A stretch of 64,000 bases of DNA from Tethya wilhelma (Eukaryota > Porifera > Demospongiae > Tethyida > Tethyidae): contig CAXIPT010000001.1 in the NCBI GenBank assembly GCA_964030475.1, forward strand, positions 5,987,107-6,051,106, in the 5' to 3' direction. The notes below the pieces were generated by a model, which saw only the letters and a program-made list of their open reading frames with translations, had not been told where the DNA came from and did not search any database. This document shows, piece by piece, positions 40,574-53,478 of the stretch. The position numbers and the translations under genes were made by a program. Every line of letters starts with the position of its first letter. Positions within the stretch are counted from its first letter, which is position 1.

Positions 40574-43500
40574 ATGGCTGAAAAAAATGAAGAAAAAGAA
40601 AAGCCAATTGCCAAGAAACGCCAGTAAGTTTGAGAATGCATCAACAGACGGTCTGTCTGTCACTGACAGATGTCATTATAAAGACCTCTTTATAGGCTCT
40701 ATATAGTTCTATCATTGATCATGTGTGTATGTTGTTGTCTTATCCTTGCAGATCTTTGTCCAGACCATCAATGCAGCTGGAAGAGCATCTCACTACCGAG
40801 CAATTCTCGCAACTAATGAACTTATTTCACTCACAAGGTAAACACAGGAAAACCAGAGCTACTTCAAAAATATCAACAGAAGATTTTCGTCTGGCCCTAT
40901 CTGAACTACTGCACAGACCAGAAGATGATGAAAAGATCGCACTACTTTGTAACAAGGTTAGTACCACTGATCCGTATGCTTGTACTATGCTGCTGATTGT
41001 TCACTGGTGTTCTATTATTACCCACTCATGACTGATTTACAGATAGACACTGAAGGTGAAGGATTCATTGAAGAAGATGAACTGTGCACATACTTTCTTC
41101 ATCAATTCAGAGAAAAGGACTCAATATTGAATGCTCGTTCCATGCCTTTCCAAGACCCACCCAAGTTTAGACACAATATGTGCTCTAAAGAAACACTCTG
41201 CAGGATAATGCAAGCTACCAACCCCACGAGATACGTCACCGTTAGCAAGGTAATCTGAAACTATATGTTTATATCTCTCAATCACTTCCTCTTACAATAA
41301 GGTACATGTTATTGCTTCATTGTTAGGATGGTGCTGCAGCTATTTGGAACACTGGTCTGCAATTCCAGTGGGGTACAGTGTTGAAGGGTGCCCTCTCTGG
41401 GAAGAAAGGGAAACGTGGAGCACTCTGGGTCACTGATTGCTCATTCATGAACAACTGCAACAAGCTTGTGTTGTCTACAACCTCCAGAGAGGTGCTGTTC
41501 TATGATTTTTCCAATCCCAAATGTAAATGTCAGTATAGGTTACATGGTGAGTGAAGCAAGAGAGAGATAACTCCCAAAATGCATGCACACTATAATACTT
41601 TTTGTTGGTTTGTTTGTGGTTTTATTTACTTCCTGTTCAGATCTTCCCAGTGTTGTTCTATGTACCACATTCTACTACAACTCAATGGTATGACTCACCA
41701 CAGCTGCAATTACTTAACATCGTTAGTACTTTCCATGTGCAAAAGGAACTTGAAAGCTTTTGTGTCAATTTCGCTAACACTTTCAACCATCTTTATGTGA
41801 ATTTATAGGCCCCTTCTTCAACTTCCTACTTGATTTGTGGTGACATTGCTGGTTCAATACTGGTGTTCACCTTTCTTTGTCCACAAACAGCCTTGTTTGC
41901 TGGCAGCAAGAAAGAGGAAGATGCTTCACCACTGATGGTGGGATTCAATGTGAGCTGTACATGTGCATCAATAGTGCTATGATTATGACCGTGGATGTAC
42001 AGCTAGTGCATACATATATGACTAGCTAACCATATTCTTGATGTAATGTTCTTCTCTCCAGTACATGGCGGAGCACAGCCAGTATGTCAGTGTTCTGTGT
42101 CTGAACCAGCTTCATCCTGGCTGGGTGAGAAGTGTGGAGTACATGTGGCACAACCACTCCTTCATCTCGTGTGCAAACTATCCCATCAATTCACTTGTTA
42201 TGATGGACATCAGTAAGAAGAAAAAAAACTATGTGTTCAAGATCAGAAAGGTGAGTGTAATCACACACTACGACTGTACATACTGTTCAAGTACTTTGAG
42301 CTATATTGTTGTGATTTTGTTCAATGCTTAGGTCATACCGTGAATATGATTACATGTGTACCAATATTAATTTTGACAGCGCTAGCTGGTCATTTTGTGA
42401 TTGTCATGCTGTTCTTCTTTGTGCAGGGAGTGCTCTGTTTTGACTACTGTCACAAAGTGGATCTACTAGTGACTGGTAGTATGGACCATTTGGTGAGAGT
42501 GTGGAACCCCTATGTTCCCAGCAAGCCTGTTGCACAACTCTTCAAGCACTCCACTGCTGTACTGAGTGTCATCATTGCAAATGACATAGGTCTCATTTTC
42601 AGCTTCTCACAAGATTCGGTAGGTTTGAGTCTAAAATTAATTTGTTATAATTGTGACTCCACAAGAAAAAGCTATAATTATATATATGTACCTGTAGATG
42701 AACAATAATTATCATGAGGTAATGAATGTACAGGAGTGTTGAGAATGCACCCATAACAATAGTATAGTTGCATGCACAGATATGTTGGCCATATTTGACC
42801 AATTATGATATATAGTGCATGATTCAATCACAATGTGGCAATACCACAGCATCATGCCATACCATGATACCATAGTATTACATTCACACAATGTCATGTA
42901 CTTGTTTGTACTGCATACCTTCATTGTACATTAATGGTGAAAAAAAGAATAATGATGCTAAATAATAATATTATGCAGGTGATTTGTGCATGGGATATGT
43001 ATGAGCATGTCCTTGTTCAAATGATCTCGGTGAAGTTCCCCTTCTCACAGCGTCTACCAGACTACGGTCCCTGTCCCCTCACTCTCCTCAAGTATTCTCA
43101 TTCACTTGTTGTCCTCTGCAACGAGTACATTGGTGAATTGAAGCTTGGCTCTCCCTCCATGCACGGAGCTACAAGCCAGCAAGCTTGCCATCAGAACCCA
43201 CTGTGTGCAGCTCTCTACAATCAAAACTTTCACCAGGTATTGTAAAGTGTGCTCTTTTTAAAGTTTAATATAACGTAGTACAAGTACATAGCCTTATTTC
43301 CAGGCTCCTTCTTTGCAAACAATTTCTTCCAAAATAATACAAAGAGAAGAAAGGCCTGGAAACGAGGCTAGCAACTACAGTGTCACAGAATATTTGTTAG
43401 GGGAATTATAATATAATGTATACCATACAAAGCTAGCCATCTTTCCACATGTCATAATAATGTGCTCTGTATTAGGTTGTGAGTGGATGTGAAGGTGGGG

Positions 43501-45833
43501 TGATTAAGGTATGGGACATTGATAGTGGGACTCAAGTGATCAAATTTAGTCAGTGTCATGGCCAACATGAGCTCACTACTATGGCTCTGGACAGCACCGG
43601 CAGGAGACTTATCACGGGCTCAAGAGCTGGAGAGATTAAGGTTCGTATTACTATCCATACACCTTTGAGCATATGACCACAATTGGTATTGTGACAATTG
43701 CATGGGAGCATTCATATTTACTAGTGTGGCATTGTGCAGGTATGGAATTATATGAATAGTGAGTGTGTGAAGACGATGCATAGTTCAAGCTACTCTGAGG
43801 TGACTGGGGTCATGCACCTGCTAAATAGAGCGGTATTTCTCTCTGTTGGTTGGAGCAAAAGAATACAGACATTTCCTGACCATCCTGATGTAAGTTCCTG
43901 TTGCTTTTTTAAGTAAAAATTGTGATAGTAGTTTTTCAATTCCTGTAGGTGTTTGATGTGAGTCCTGATGGCAAATGGAACAGCCAACAACCTCATCACA
44001 ACGATGACATCCTCTGTGTCTCCTACTGTCCACCATCTTACCTGGCAACGGGTAGCTTTGATGGAGAGATACGGATATGGAATATGGACACCGAGAAGGT
44101 CATTGTAAAGTTTCACACAGTCAAAAGACTCAAGAGAACTGTCATGTAAGTGTAACTATATATGGTAGTCTACATCTTCTTCTTGTCATGTATACATGCA
44201 TTGCTTCACTCTCTTTCTTCTCCATCATATACAGCAATGCTCCAAAGAAAAGAAGTTTAGGAGTATATCCGTAAGGAAACATAAAACTAAACCTACATAG
44301 ATATAGATCTAGATTTTATATAATAATCTCACCCTTGCAGAAAGAGTCCCTGGTCTGGACTTCCCTCTCAGAGGAGCTCATTAACAAATTTTTCGTCAAG
44401 ACCAGCCAGCCGAAAGCTCTCAACTTACAGACTGCGCTCAAGCTCGTATGTTATTCTAATGATGACTATTAATGGAAACAATAATTATTCAAGAAAATTG
44501 TCTTTTGAATTTTTTGCCATCAGTGTATACACGGAGCATGTGCCTGTGGACAAGCTCCAATTTCTTCAGACCAGAATGAGAACTAGACACAAAGGCTCTG
44601 CACTGCTGATTTCCAGTGAAGGAGGATTGGCTCGGTTTTGGGATATCTTTGGAAGGCACGAGCCTCTAGGTATGATACATGCGTGCAACAATAATTATTT
44701 CTTAGTCATTTTTTTATTTATTTGATTCTCCCAACTTCAGGAAGTTTTTCAATGTCTCAGTTCAATGATGAAAATGTTCTTGCAATGAAAACGGATGCCA
44801 CCGACAGTCACCTGTTGGCTGGAGACACACAAGGCTTCATTTCAGTCTTTGACATAAAAAACTACTGTACCTCCTCTCAGGTATGAAACTTACACATCTA
44901 ACAGTGTCATGGGTGGATGAAAACTTAACTCGCTGCTCTTACGTCTACATGTGCAGGTCTCAGATGAGGACTCTCTTCAACCCACTGCCCACTGGAGAGC
45001 ACATGATGGGGAGATATTGAGTCTCGACTGTGTGTCTCACGAGACACAGCCGCTAGTGCTGTCGGCATCAGGAGACTGCACTGTGAGACTGTGGACGATG
45101 CAAGGACACTATGTAGGGATGTTTGGTCAGGAAAAACCATGGAACTTAAAAGTACCGGCAACTTTTCAACACCCAAAGTAAGTATCTTATGTTGTTAATC
45201 AGAAAGAGTATAGACATAGAGCTAATGCAAATATGTATTGAATGTACTGCAGCACACCATGGGGAGAACATCGGAAATCAAACATATCTATACCTGAAAC
45301 TATCCAAGAAAGCTCAAGTCAACTGAACTCTCCCAGTGTTGAGCAAGATGTAACACTGAAGACAGCAGCAACTCAGCAGCTACCATCCATACAACCTCAC
45401 CTTGGCCAGACACTACAGGACATCTCAATTTCTAGCATTTCTAGCAACACTGCATCTCTACCTCATATTCTAATTGATAAGGTATGGACATTTGATACTT
45501 GCTGCACGCTTGCATATTTATTTTACGTGTATACACACACCACACACACCACATGTGCCATCATTAACTGTTAGTCACTAGGCAGCGATTACAACACTGG
45601 AATCCACCGAAGAATGGCTGACAGACATGAACGTCGATTAAACTATGCAGACGTTAATGTTAAAGCTACTGAGAGATTTGGATTACTCTGTTCCCCTTTT
45701 CAAGCCCTTCAGATACTTGTAAGTTGACACAAATAATTATTTATGAAGGAACCCTAATATTCCATCAATGTAAAATTTAATTATTTTGCAGAAAGTGGAT
45801 GAAATACGTGACATGCCATCTCCAAGAACTTGA
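40574..45833 (+). CDS. EF-hand and WD40-repeat protein, WDR64/WDR49-like
   Basis: Twenty exons (first 40574-40623, last 45792-45833) sum to 3096 nt (1031 aa). The N-terminus is Lys/Glu-rich. An EF-hand-like pair follows, including DTEGEGFIEEDELCTYFLHQ. The rest is a series of WD40 repeats with typical endings: TGSMDHLVRVWNPY, SGCEGGVIKVWDID, TGSFDGEIRIWNMD and SASGDCTVRLWTMQ. Enough repeats are present for two propellers. This EF-hand plus WD40 architecture is that of WDR49/WDR64, associated with motile cilia and testis in animals. The C-terminal 150 residues are Ser/Gln-rich, with the end VDEIRDMPSPRT. WDR49 and WDR64 were not separated. Confidence 0.9.
43294..43376. repeat. Imperfect inverted repeat in WD40-gene intron (CCAGGC family)
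   Basis: TTTCCAGGCTCCTTCTTTG and the reverse complement of CAAAGAGAAGAAAGGCCTGG form arms, followed by GGCTAGC. The layout parallels the repeat at 21914-21992 in another gene. Confidence 0.5.
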
Positions 45834-46115
45834 GACAGTTAGCCTAGCTAGAGACATAGACAGGCAAACCGATCACTTATGTTCCTGCATGTCAGTTGTG
45901 CCACAATGAGTGTTAATTTTCACTTTGCGTGCTAATGATTAATAAGGTGGGCGGAAGTAACTGGCTTCACTGAAACCAGGCCCACTCTACTGTATCCAGC
46001 CAATAAGCACGTCCCTCGCAGTGTTTTTACTCAGTTTTCGAGCAGAGCTGTTTAGCTCTATTAGTATAGATATCTATGGTTGCATGTTGTTATAATTTGC
46101 AAAGTACGTCTGGAA

Positions 46116-49100
46116 ATGAAGACTGCCTGCTCCAGGAGTCTATCGTACCACAGCCTCTGGGCCATGATCATCATGATGTTTTTTTTACACCTGACTACTC
46201 TTATGTCACTGTCTGCTGCAAATCCACCAAGTATGTTTATTGTGTAATTAGATTTTATGAATGAACTTTACCTGGATACAATAATATTATTAAAAATGTA
46301 CAAACCAAACTAGATACTGAATCAAAATTTAATGTATATATTGAAGTTATAGATGGACCTTATTACAATGTTCTAAGACCTAGTTCTCTAACATTATGTA
46401 TACATAATAATGTATGACTATATGATAAATTTATGGATTATTTGATATTCAAACTATTTGTGTAGAGGTGTGGATAGAACATATCCCATGTACAGTAATA
46501 GTTGCTAATGTGTGAAGTTTCAATATTGTAGTTGCATTACATCCAGTTTTTCCTCCACAGGTGATACACTGTGTAAACAGGTTAAGTTTATAGTCAACAG
46601 TACAAAACCTTTAGCTGCCGATTCTCAACAGCACTTATCCAGTGATGGAAGTACTTATTGTGGTGTGAAAGTCAAACTGTCACTGATGGAGAAGACCACT
46701 GTGTCTGCCATCCAACTCAGTACCATTGGTAGCAGCTCCCTGGAAACCAGGAGACCTGTCAGAACAATACGAGTGTACATAGCAGGCACTCCACATGAGG
46801 TAAGCCACCATACTCTAGTTTGTGTATGGCAACCATCTGTCAGGGAAATTCTTAACACTATTGGCTTCCTTGGACAAAAACAGCTTTATGTTTGAAGTAT
46901 ATGGATTTAGGGAAACAATTCAACTACTGTGCTCATTACTCTGTACAGGTCATACTGGAAGGGAACGAAAACAATGCAACAATCTCTATTGGCTCTCCAT
47001 CACCTTCTGTCGACATTATTGTACTTCATTCCACTCCACCTGCTTGTTTCAAGGCCAGAGTATGGACGTGTGTGCAAGAGGAACCTGTAGTATTGAGCGA
47101 TCAAGAAATACAACCCAATGTAGAACATAGTAAAGGAGAGAAGAAACTCCATTCTCAATCAAAGGTTCCACACAGGCAATTCCATCACATCCACAGAAGA
47201 GCAGCCTCTGCTGCTGTAAAGAGAAGCATACAGAGTGGAGACATTACATACCGAACACGTAAGTGGTATGCATAATTGTATGGTTATTGTGTTAGCAAGT
47301 CTGGAGCCCTCTGAGACTTTGGCCAAAGTGGCAGGAAACCAGTAGGAGAGTTTCCCCAACAGACACCACAACAATGCATGAATGGCATACTACATAGTGT
47401 ACAATAAAATTACTATGGGTATGTATTATTTTTGTGTACATGCTAACATTATCAGTGCCATAAAAATTTATCATAATGTTGATGAATCACTAATTGTCTG
47501 CTATCACCCTATCTTTAACCTCTAGACTCATGGCTACCACTCACAATGGCTGGTGTCTTCAGTCTGATTCTCCTGGCCACACTTCCAGCACTAGTTGCAC
47601 TTTCAATGTAAGCACATTTGTAGATTACTCACTGTTTCCTCCCTAATGGGAATGTGTGGGTGTATAGTTTTTATAGTTTATCTGTCTCCAAGGGACACTG
47701 GGATAAAAGGTGCTTACTCTAAGTTAAAAGTTGAAAGTAGTGAATATACCCAAGAAGCGTAAACAGAACGGGTGTTGAAGCAATGTTTATCGGTTCACAA
47801 TAGTGACAATTAATGCTTGTTTGCAGAGTGTGGTTGTGTGTAAACACAGGTTATGTTTCAGTTCACATTCAAAATCACCTCTTCATTACGTACATACGTC
47901 ATGTGACTCAACTATGTACCTCGTGACCTTGCAGCTGCTGCCAGAGTGAGAGTCGGAAGAAGCGGACACAGGATAAAGATTTAATTGTCAGGGAAAGTTT
48001 GCCGTTCAATTCCAAGAATAATCCAATGAAAGCCAGGTCAGTGCATGAGTGGTGAATACTTGATACTATAGTACACACTTACATACCACACATAATAGAG
48101 ATAATAGACTAATTATTGAAGACACCAATCAGTATACTGTTGCTTTCATCAAAATGAATCAATTATTACATGTCGTGTATGTACACTGCATGGTGGCATA
48201 ATTTGAAATTTGAGTGTTTCCCACAATCTTGCATGCACTTTCCCTGACACTGTTTGTGACCCACTGAAAACACTGTGAACTCTAGTGTACATAGTTGTAC
48301 AAACATTGGTTGATGTTTGTGATGATCTTGCACTGATTCTGTTACCCATTTCTCTCCACTCTGTTTATAGGCGAGAATCTCAGAGCAATGGTGAAGAATC
48401 TAGTGAGTAAAAGACAGCCTATATACAATTTTTATTATTGCAGTTGGGAACTATATTGATGTAGTGTTGTGACAGTCTCTGCATGGCCCAATAGTTAACC
48501 CAGTTAACCTCCCAACCTGCAGCCACACATGCTGAACATTGTGTAAACAAGTCTAGCTATAGGTAGCTAGTCAGCTGGGATTGTAATGATCTTAGAGATA
48601 TGAAATCATAAAGAATGACCATATAAATGGGTGTCAGTCTGAGAGATCGATTTTATAAAAAATATTACTATAGATTTTTAAAATACAAACTGTTCACTGG
48701 ACTGTGAAAGTTTCCCAATATTAAAGTTTTAGTATGCATATCATCACCTGGATGGAATACTGTGTAGTCTAATATCCTTGCCTAAAAGGAGCTGTTCGTT
48801 ATGGATTAAAGGATTTAGAACATCAATGGACATGTGTGGTGGTGCCAAAATCTGCTTTAGCTTGATTGAAGCACATTGGCATTGTACTGTTTACATCTCA
48901 CCTTTGCATTATGTGGGATCCAACTCAACATACGGGAGGTCACCTGTCAAAGTAGCGAGTTCAATTGCATAGTTTGTTTGGCAATAGGTAGCTGTTTGCG
49001 AATTTAATTTCTTCTTTATAGTTTCAAAAGAGAGATCTACAAACAAAATATATCATCCATTAGACATTATTACGTATTATGACAGGGCTGAAATAAAATA

Positions 49101-51035
49101 AAATTACTGCACATATATACATACATGCACTTTCGTAGGATATGAAATTGATCCTCTCGGAGCACCCACGACCTCAACATTCCACAGGCCTCCTCAGGAC
49201 ACCCCATCCTCTGTAGCACCCTCAATACCACTGGAACACAGCCTCTTTCCAACACCACCTCCTAGCACCATGGCTGAAGGGTCAGCTGCCTCATTACCAC
49301 ACTCAGGAATGGAGAGAGCGTCCATGAGTGCAAACGAGCACATCTCAGTGTCATCATTTGCACCTAAACGGCAGCAGGCATCATCAGCCCACCCCAGCCA
49401 TAGTGGTGCCTCAGCATCTCACACGGTCCATCACCCCGCAGGCTCTCACGACTCACATCAAGCACAATTCTCAACGTTTACTGCTGTCCCCCGACCACAC
49501 GGTATGCACTAAAAGTGTGTATATTTAATCTTAATTGATTTCTATTGATAAAGTGACATGTACTGTATAGCTAGAAACTTCAAAGAGCATAAGTTTCATG
49601 GTTTTGATCCACAAAATTATACCTGTGAAAAATTAGAGATCCTATTGCATATGGGGGGGGGGGGGGCTGCTCATATAAAACAGTGAAAAGTTTGGCTACT
49701 ACCTTTAATTCCACAAAAAAATTCTACTCCTTGAAAATTTCCAGTTATACGGCGGTATGGTAAATAAAATTATGTGTCAGCACTCTTGATGATTTATAAA
49801 CATTGATATACACTGTATAGATAAGAGAGATCGTAACAGCAGCAATGCCAGTGGTGTATCATACGTCCTGATGGGTGACCAACTGAGTGAGTTGTCTGAT
49901 TTAAGTGTGTCAGTTCGATCAGAGGAAGAGATCACACTGAAACAAGCTTCTACCATTAGTACAAGTCAACAGAGCTCAACAACAGAAGGTACAGTCTTAA
50001 GATGTGATTCATAATCGTATGCATGTGATTACAGGATAGCTAGTATAATGGCTCAAAAGCCACATAATAGTATTATTATAGATTGGAGTCATATGCCCAA
50101 ACACTAGCAGAGCTATATACATGTAAGTAGAGGCACAAGCAGCAGATGAAATAATGATCCTAGTTACAAACAGAAACACTGGTATTCAAGCCTTACTTGG
50201 TGTGGCAAGGTTTAGTGGCTCCTCTATGGCTTACTCCAAGAGGAAGGTCTAAAAAGGAACACTTTGATCATAATCTGAGCTAGTGGTTGCATGTGCATTT
50301 ATTGTATATCTCCTAGGAGACAGAGGTACCTGTATTCTCACATACAGAAAGCCTTACAAGTACTGTACTCTGTTTGGGTATACTGTTTGTACAGTTTATC
50401 TATTCATTAACAGTGATATACAATAAGTCAGTTATAGCATGGGCCCAGTGCTGTATTGGCCCAGGGTGGGCCAATACAGCACAGAGACCCATGCTATAAC
50501 TATAACTTAGAGCTTTGACATGGTGTGCACTGTATCCACTCACAATGAGTTCATTGGCACCTTTTGATGTGGCAACTACATGTCAAAAGACATTGAAATT
50601 ACTCTGCACATATGTGCACTTGTAGTTATAAATTGAAAGTATCAACTACCAGCTGTCACATAATTGCTGTAATCATCATTTGATTCTCTAGCTGAACCAA
50701 CTGCCGCCAGTAGGACGACCAACGAAAGTGACGAGAGTAACCTCATAGTGACTCAACGGAGACCAACATTCACCGTCAAAGTATACAAACATGTTGAAAA
50801 GACCCTAGAAGCTACATGCAGTGTTGACGTTCCTCTTGAGTCTAGTATGACAGATAAGCCATCATCACCATCACCATCACCATCACAGGCTAGAGAGCGT
50901 GAACCTCCTGCTCTCAAGAGACGTCCATTTTCAGAAGGAGACATCATAGATACTGAACTTGAAACATCGCTGGATAAAGGCATGAGATCATCCATGCCAA
51001 AAATCGCCAAAAAAAAGGGAAATCCCCTTTGTTGA
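46116..51035 (+). CDS. Type I single-pass membrane protein, receptor-like (novel)
   Basis: Nine exons (46116-46230, 46561-46799, 46949-47258, 47526-47607, 47935-48036, 48371-48402, 49139-49501, 49821-49988, 50692-51035) sum to 1755 nt (584 aa). A signal peptide begins MKTACSRSLS and has the core MIIMMFFLHLTTLM. The ectodomain (about 180 residues) has alternating hydrophobic strands such as YCGVKVKLSLMEKTTVSAIQ and four or more Cys; it might be a diverged jelly-roll. A single TM (AGVFSLILLATLPALVALSI) precedes CCQSESRKKR. The long cytoplasmic tail is low-complexity, rich in Ser, Pro and His, with few tyrosines (YEIDPL, SYVLMG). The last exon ends KKKGNPLC. I recognise no family. A second TM/tail cassette at 52525 could be an alternative 3' end. 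Confidence 0.75.
49653..49666. repeat. G14 homopolymer
   Basis: Fourteen consecutive G bases in an intron of the receptor-like gene; length may be unreliable in the assembly. Confidence 0.85.
50430..50501. repeat. Long near-perfect palindrome (foldback element)
   Basis: The left arm AGTTATAGCATGGG plus GCTGTATTGGCCCA and the right arm TGGGCCAATACAGC plus CCCATGCTATAACT pair around a 3-base centre. Only a small internal mismatch interrupts the pairing. It lies in the last intron of the receptor-like gene. A foldback or MITE remnant is likely. Confidence 0.8.
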
Positions 51036-51444
51036 TGCAATGCTACAGAATTATGACTCTGAAGACAAGGTATATTCCGTATTATGTAGTTGAATGATTA
51101 CTACAATGCAAGTATTCTAGCATAAAATATCTACACTGTGCAGCATGGATTAAGCTCTATAATAGTTTGACAATTGTTTAGTACATAATATACGTTGGGC
51201 ATTAACCCCTATGGTTTATCCTTTAATGGAGTTAACTTACTATCATCTGGCTCAATGTCAGAGGGAATTTTACCATCCTGTATGAGATAGAGATACATGC
51301 AGTAACATGCTTATTTTTTTATTATTATTATTTTTTATTATCATAAACTTTACAGCATAATGCTGAGAGCCATTGATGTACAATGCTGCTCTAAATATAC
51401 AGCACTGCATGTGTAAAACCATGAATGTTGAGTATAACATTCTC
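51036..51444. other. Spacer between the receptor-like gene and the antisense ORF
   Basis: AT-rich sequence without a supported exon. A shifted frame is open from about 51005 to 51069 and ends at a GT. I judged it not to be used, because the main frame closes correctly at 51035. Confidence 0.5.
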
Positions 51445-52430
51445 TCATATATCACAGATCTGACAGATATCATGAACTCTTTCACAGAAAAAAATAAAAT
51501 GTGGAGAAGTGCCAGTTAGTCCTGGTCTTTGGTGACTATTTTCAATTGTATAAACCTCTTCATCACTAGTACTTGTTTCGGAGCAATCTGTAGTCCAATC
51601 AGCACTTGACGCTGAAGAGTCGACTACAAGAGCTTTTTGTTTGATGATAATGTCTGGAGCACCACCAAAAAAGTAAAAACGCTTATTGGTTTCTGTGCCG
51701 AATACAATCTTATGCATACGGGTGAACCATAACTGGCCTAAAAGAGCTGTGTAAAATACTTTCTGGTCGGACAAAACAACCTTAACACCACGAACTAGAC
51801 GCTCTGTCCAAAGATTCTCAGGCCACATTGAAGGAGGTGTATCAGAGCTAGTAAAAGGCGTATCTATGTCGTTCTCTGTCTTTCTAGCGATTTTCTCCAG
51901 TAGACTTATGTCATCTTCGAGGTAATTGTAACCACATCCTTTTGTATTGTGATAGTGTTTGTAGCAATTAAGCACATACTCATTGTCATAAAAAAAAGGT
52001 AACAGTGCTAAGAGCTCCGTCTTCGAAGCTCGTACTGAAAAGGGATCTTCATATGGAGGGCTTATTTTCCCCACACTCGCAGAGATACTTATATAGCTAG
52101 CAAAAAAGTTGGAGTATTTGACACTCGAACAGGCTACATGAACATCTTGGCCATGTTGATACACATTGTATGCGAGTGTACTAGTCAGTTGATACAGTGA
52201 GAAATTCATACACATGCATATGACATGTGTGTTAAAGTGTTCCCATTTAAAGAAAGCCCACAACAAACTGTTATTGTTACTATCAGCAGTAAGTAGCTCA
52301 GTATGGAAATTATGAGTATGTCTTCTTATAGTAATTTGTGTTGTGTCTTCACAAATACAATCCCTCTCAAATATGGCAAAGAGAGTGAGTATAGGAATTC
52401 TCTCATACAATTCACACAGTGACACCCATA
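51445..52430 (-). CDS. Intronless ORF of unknown function (possible terminal exon or insert)
   Basis: One minus-strand frame is open for about 330 codons, which is exceptional in this intron-dense region. It has no ATG near its 5' end; the first codons follow CATCAG|GTATGG, so it may be a terminal exon behind a splice acceptor, or a decayed inserted gene. The product is soluble-looking. Notable parts are LWFTRMHKIVFGTETNKRFY and FFGGAPDIIIKQKALVV. The latter loosely recalls the PD...xK core of PD-(D/E)XK nucleases, though the usual E/QxK is not clear. It sits antisense between the receptor-like gene and its orphan TM/tail cassette. I do not recognise the family. Confidence 0.6.
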
Positions 52431-52524
52431 CCTGATGGTTAAAGCAAACATCTGACTAAGTCTTGATGATGTCATGTATTACATACACCTATGTACATGA
52501 GAATCCTATTACATTATTTTATAG

Positions 52525-53384
52525 CAACTGGACCAGCCCCTACAACTGGTACAGTAACTGTTGTCAATTTTCTTGTTATTGAAACCGTGATACCTGCACT
52601 TGGCCTCATATTCATCATTGTTATCACTATTGTCATTGGCATTCTTTGCTGCAAAGCACTTAGTCCGTAAGTCTTTCAATATACCAACTTGGTTTAAAAG
52701 TTGATAGGTAATTTTCTTGCCTCTGATTTTATTAGTCGTAATAAAACAAGGTTTCTTGATCGCAACTCATCACTTCGTCAAGATTTGATAGGCAGTGATT
52801 CCCAAGATCGTACTCTCAAATTGGTGAACAACTCTCTCTACCATTCCACCTCAGTTCCGTGAGTTTAAGAAAATAGTGTAAGCACGTATGGTAGATATAA
52901 TCCATTCATACATACACACCTTGATTATAGAAAAACACAGCAAAACAAAGATGATGATAGGATGACCAAGAGCGTAGGTAGATCATACGAGACAATAGAA
53001 ATCACTCTGAGCAACAGTGTTGAACCACGCCAGCAACCCAACAGTGGTCGTTACTCTTCAGTGGATTTCACAGCTACCACAGATGAAGGCAGTGTGGAAG
53101 GACAGGCCACACAGGCTACAAAGAAGCACCAATATCGAGGAAACTATGTCGAGGTCCATGAGTCTGGAGGAGTGGAGGGTGATCAAAACAGGGAGGCACT
53201 CGGTCAACAATCGGAAAAGTTAAATGATGAAAAAAAATTGAGAAATCTATACCCTCAGTATGAGGTGTGCTCTTTTGACAATGATGGAGTTGAGTTTGTA
53301 AGTATACATAATTATTATGAAATGTTTTCATAATCTGTATTGAAATTATGTCTGTAAAGTGCACTTATTATTGTTACTTTTGGC

Positions 53385-53428
<44 letters not shown>

Positions 53429-53478
53429 TGCAGGACAGCATGGGTGAATCTCAAGGTCCAGACCACTTTGCTGTGTAG
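52525..53478 (+). CDS. Orphan TM plus tyrosine-rich cytoplasmic tail cassette
   Basis: Four exons (52525-52666, 52736-52858, 52931-53297, 53434-53478) are in phase and end at a TAG. The first encodes a Thr-rich stalk (TGPAPTTGTVTVV) and a TM helix (PALGLIFIIVITIVIGILCC). It needs one base from an upstream exon. The tail carries Yxx(I/V) motifs: SYETIEI, RYSSVDF, NYVEVHE and QYEV, plus NSLYHS. No ectodomain exon with matching phase was found between 51036 and 52524. Exon 3 of the gene at 46116 ends in phase 1 just before its own TM exon, so splicing 47258 to 52525 would be in frame. The cassette resembles the tails of the downstream discoidin receptors. Confidence 0.75.
53390..53426. repeat. 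CA microsatellite
   Basis: CA run in the last intron of the orphan tail cassette. Confidence 0.95.

Noticed and set aside
46076..46264. ORF starting MVACCYN as the first exon of the receptor-like gene
   Set aside because: Its phase does not fit the next exon. The overlapping frame from 46116 gives a good signal peptide and matching phase.
51005..51069. Shifted frame after the last exon of the receptor-like gene, suggesting a frameshift error in an A run
   Set aside because: The nine-exon chain sums exactly to 585 codons including the stop at 51033-51035, and the shifted frame reaches its GT in a phase that does not fit the cassette at 52525.
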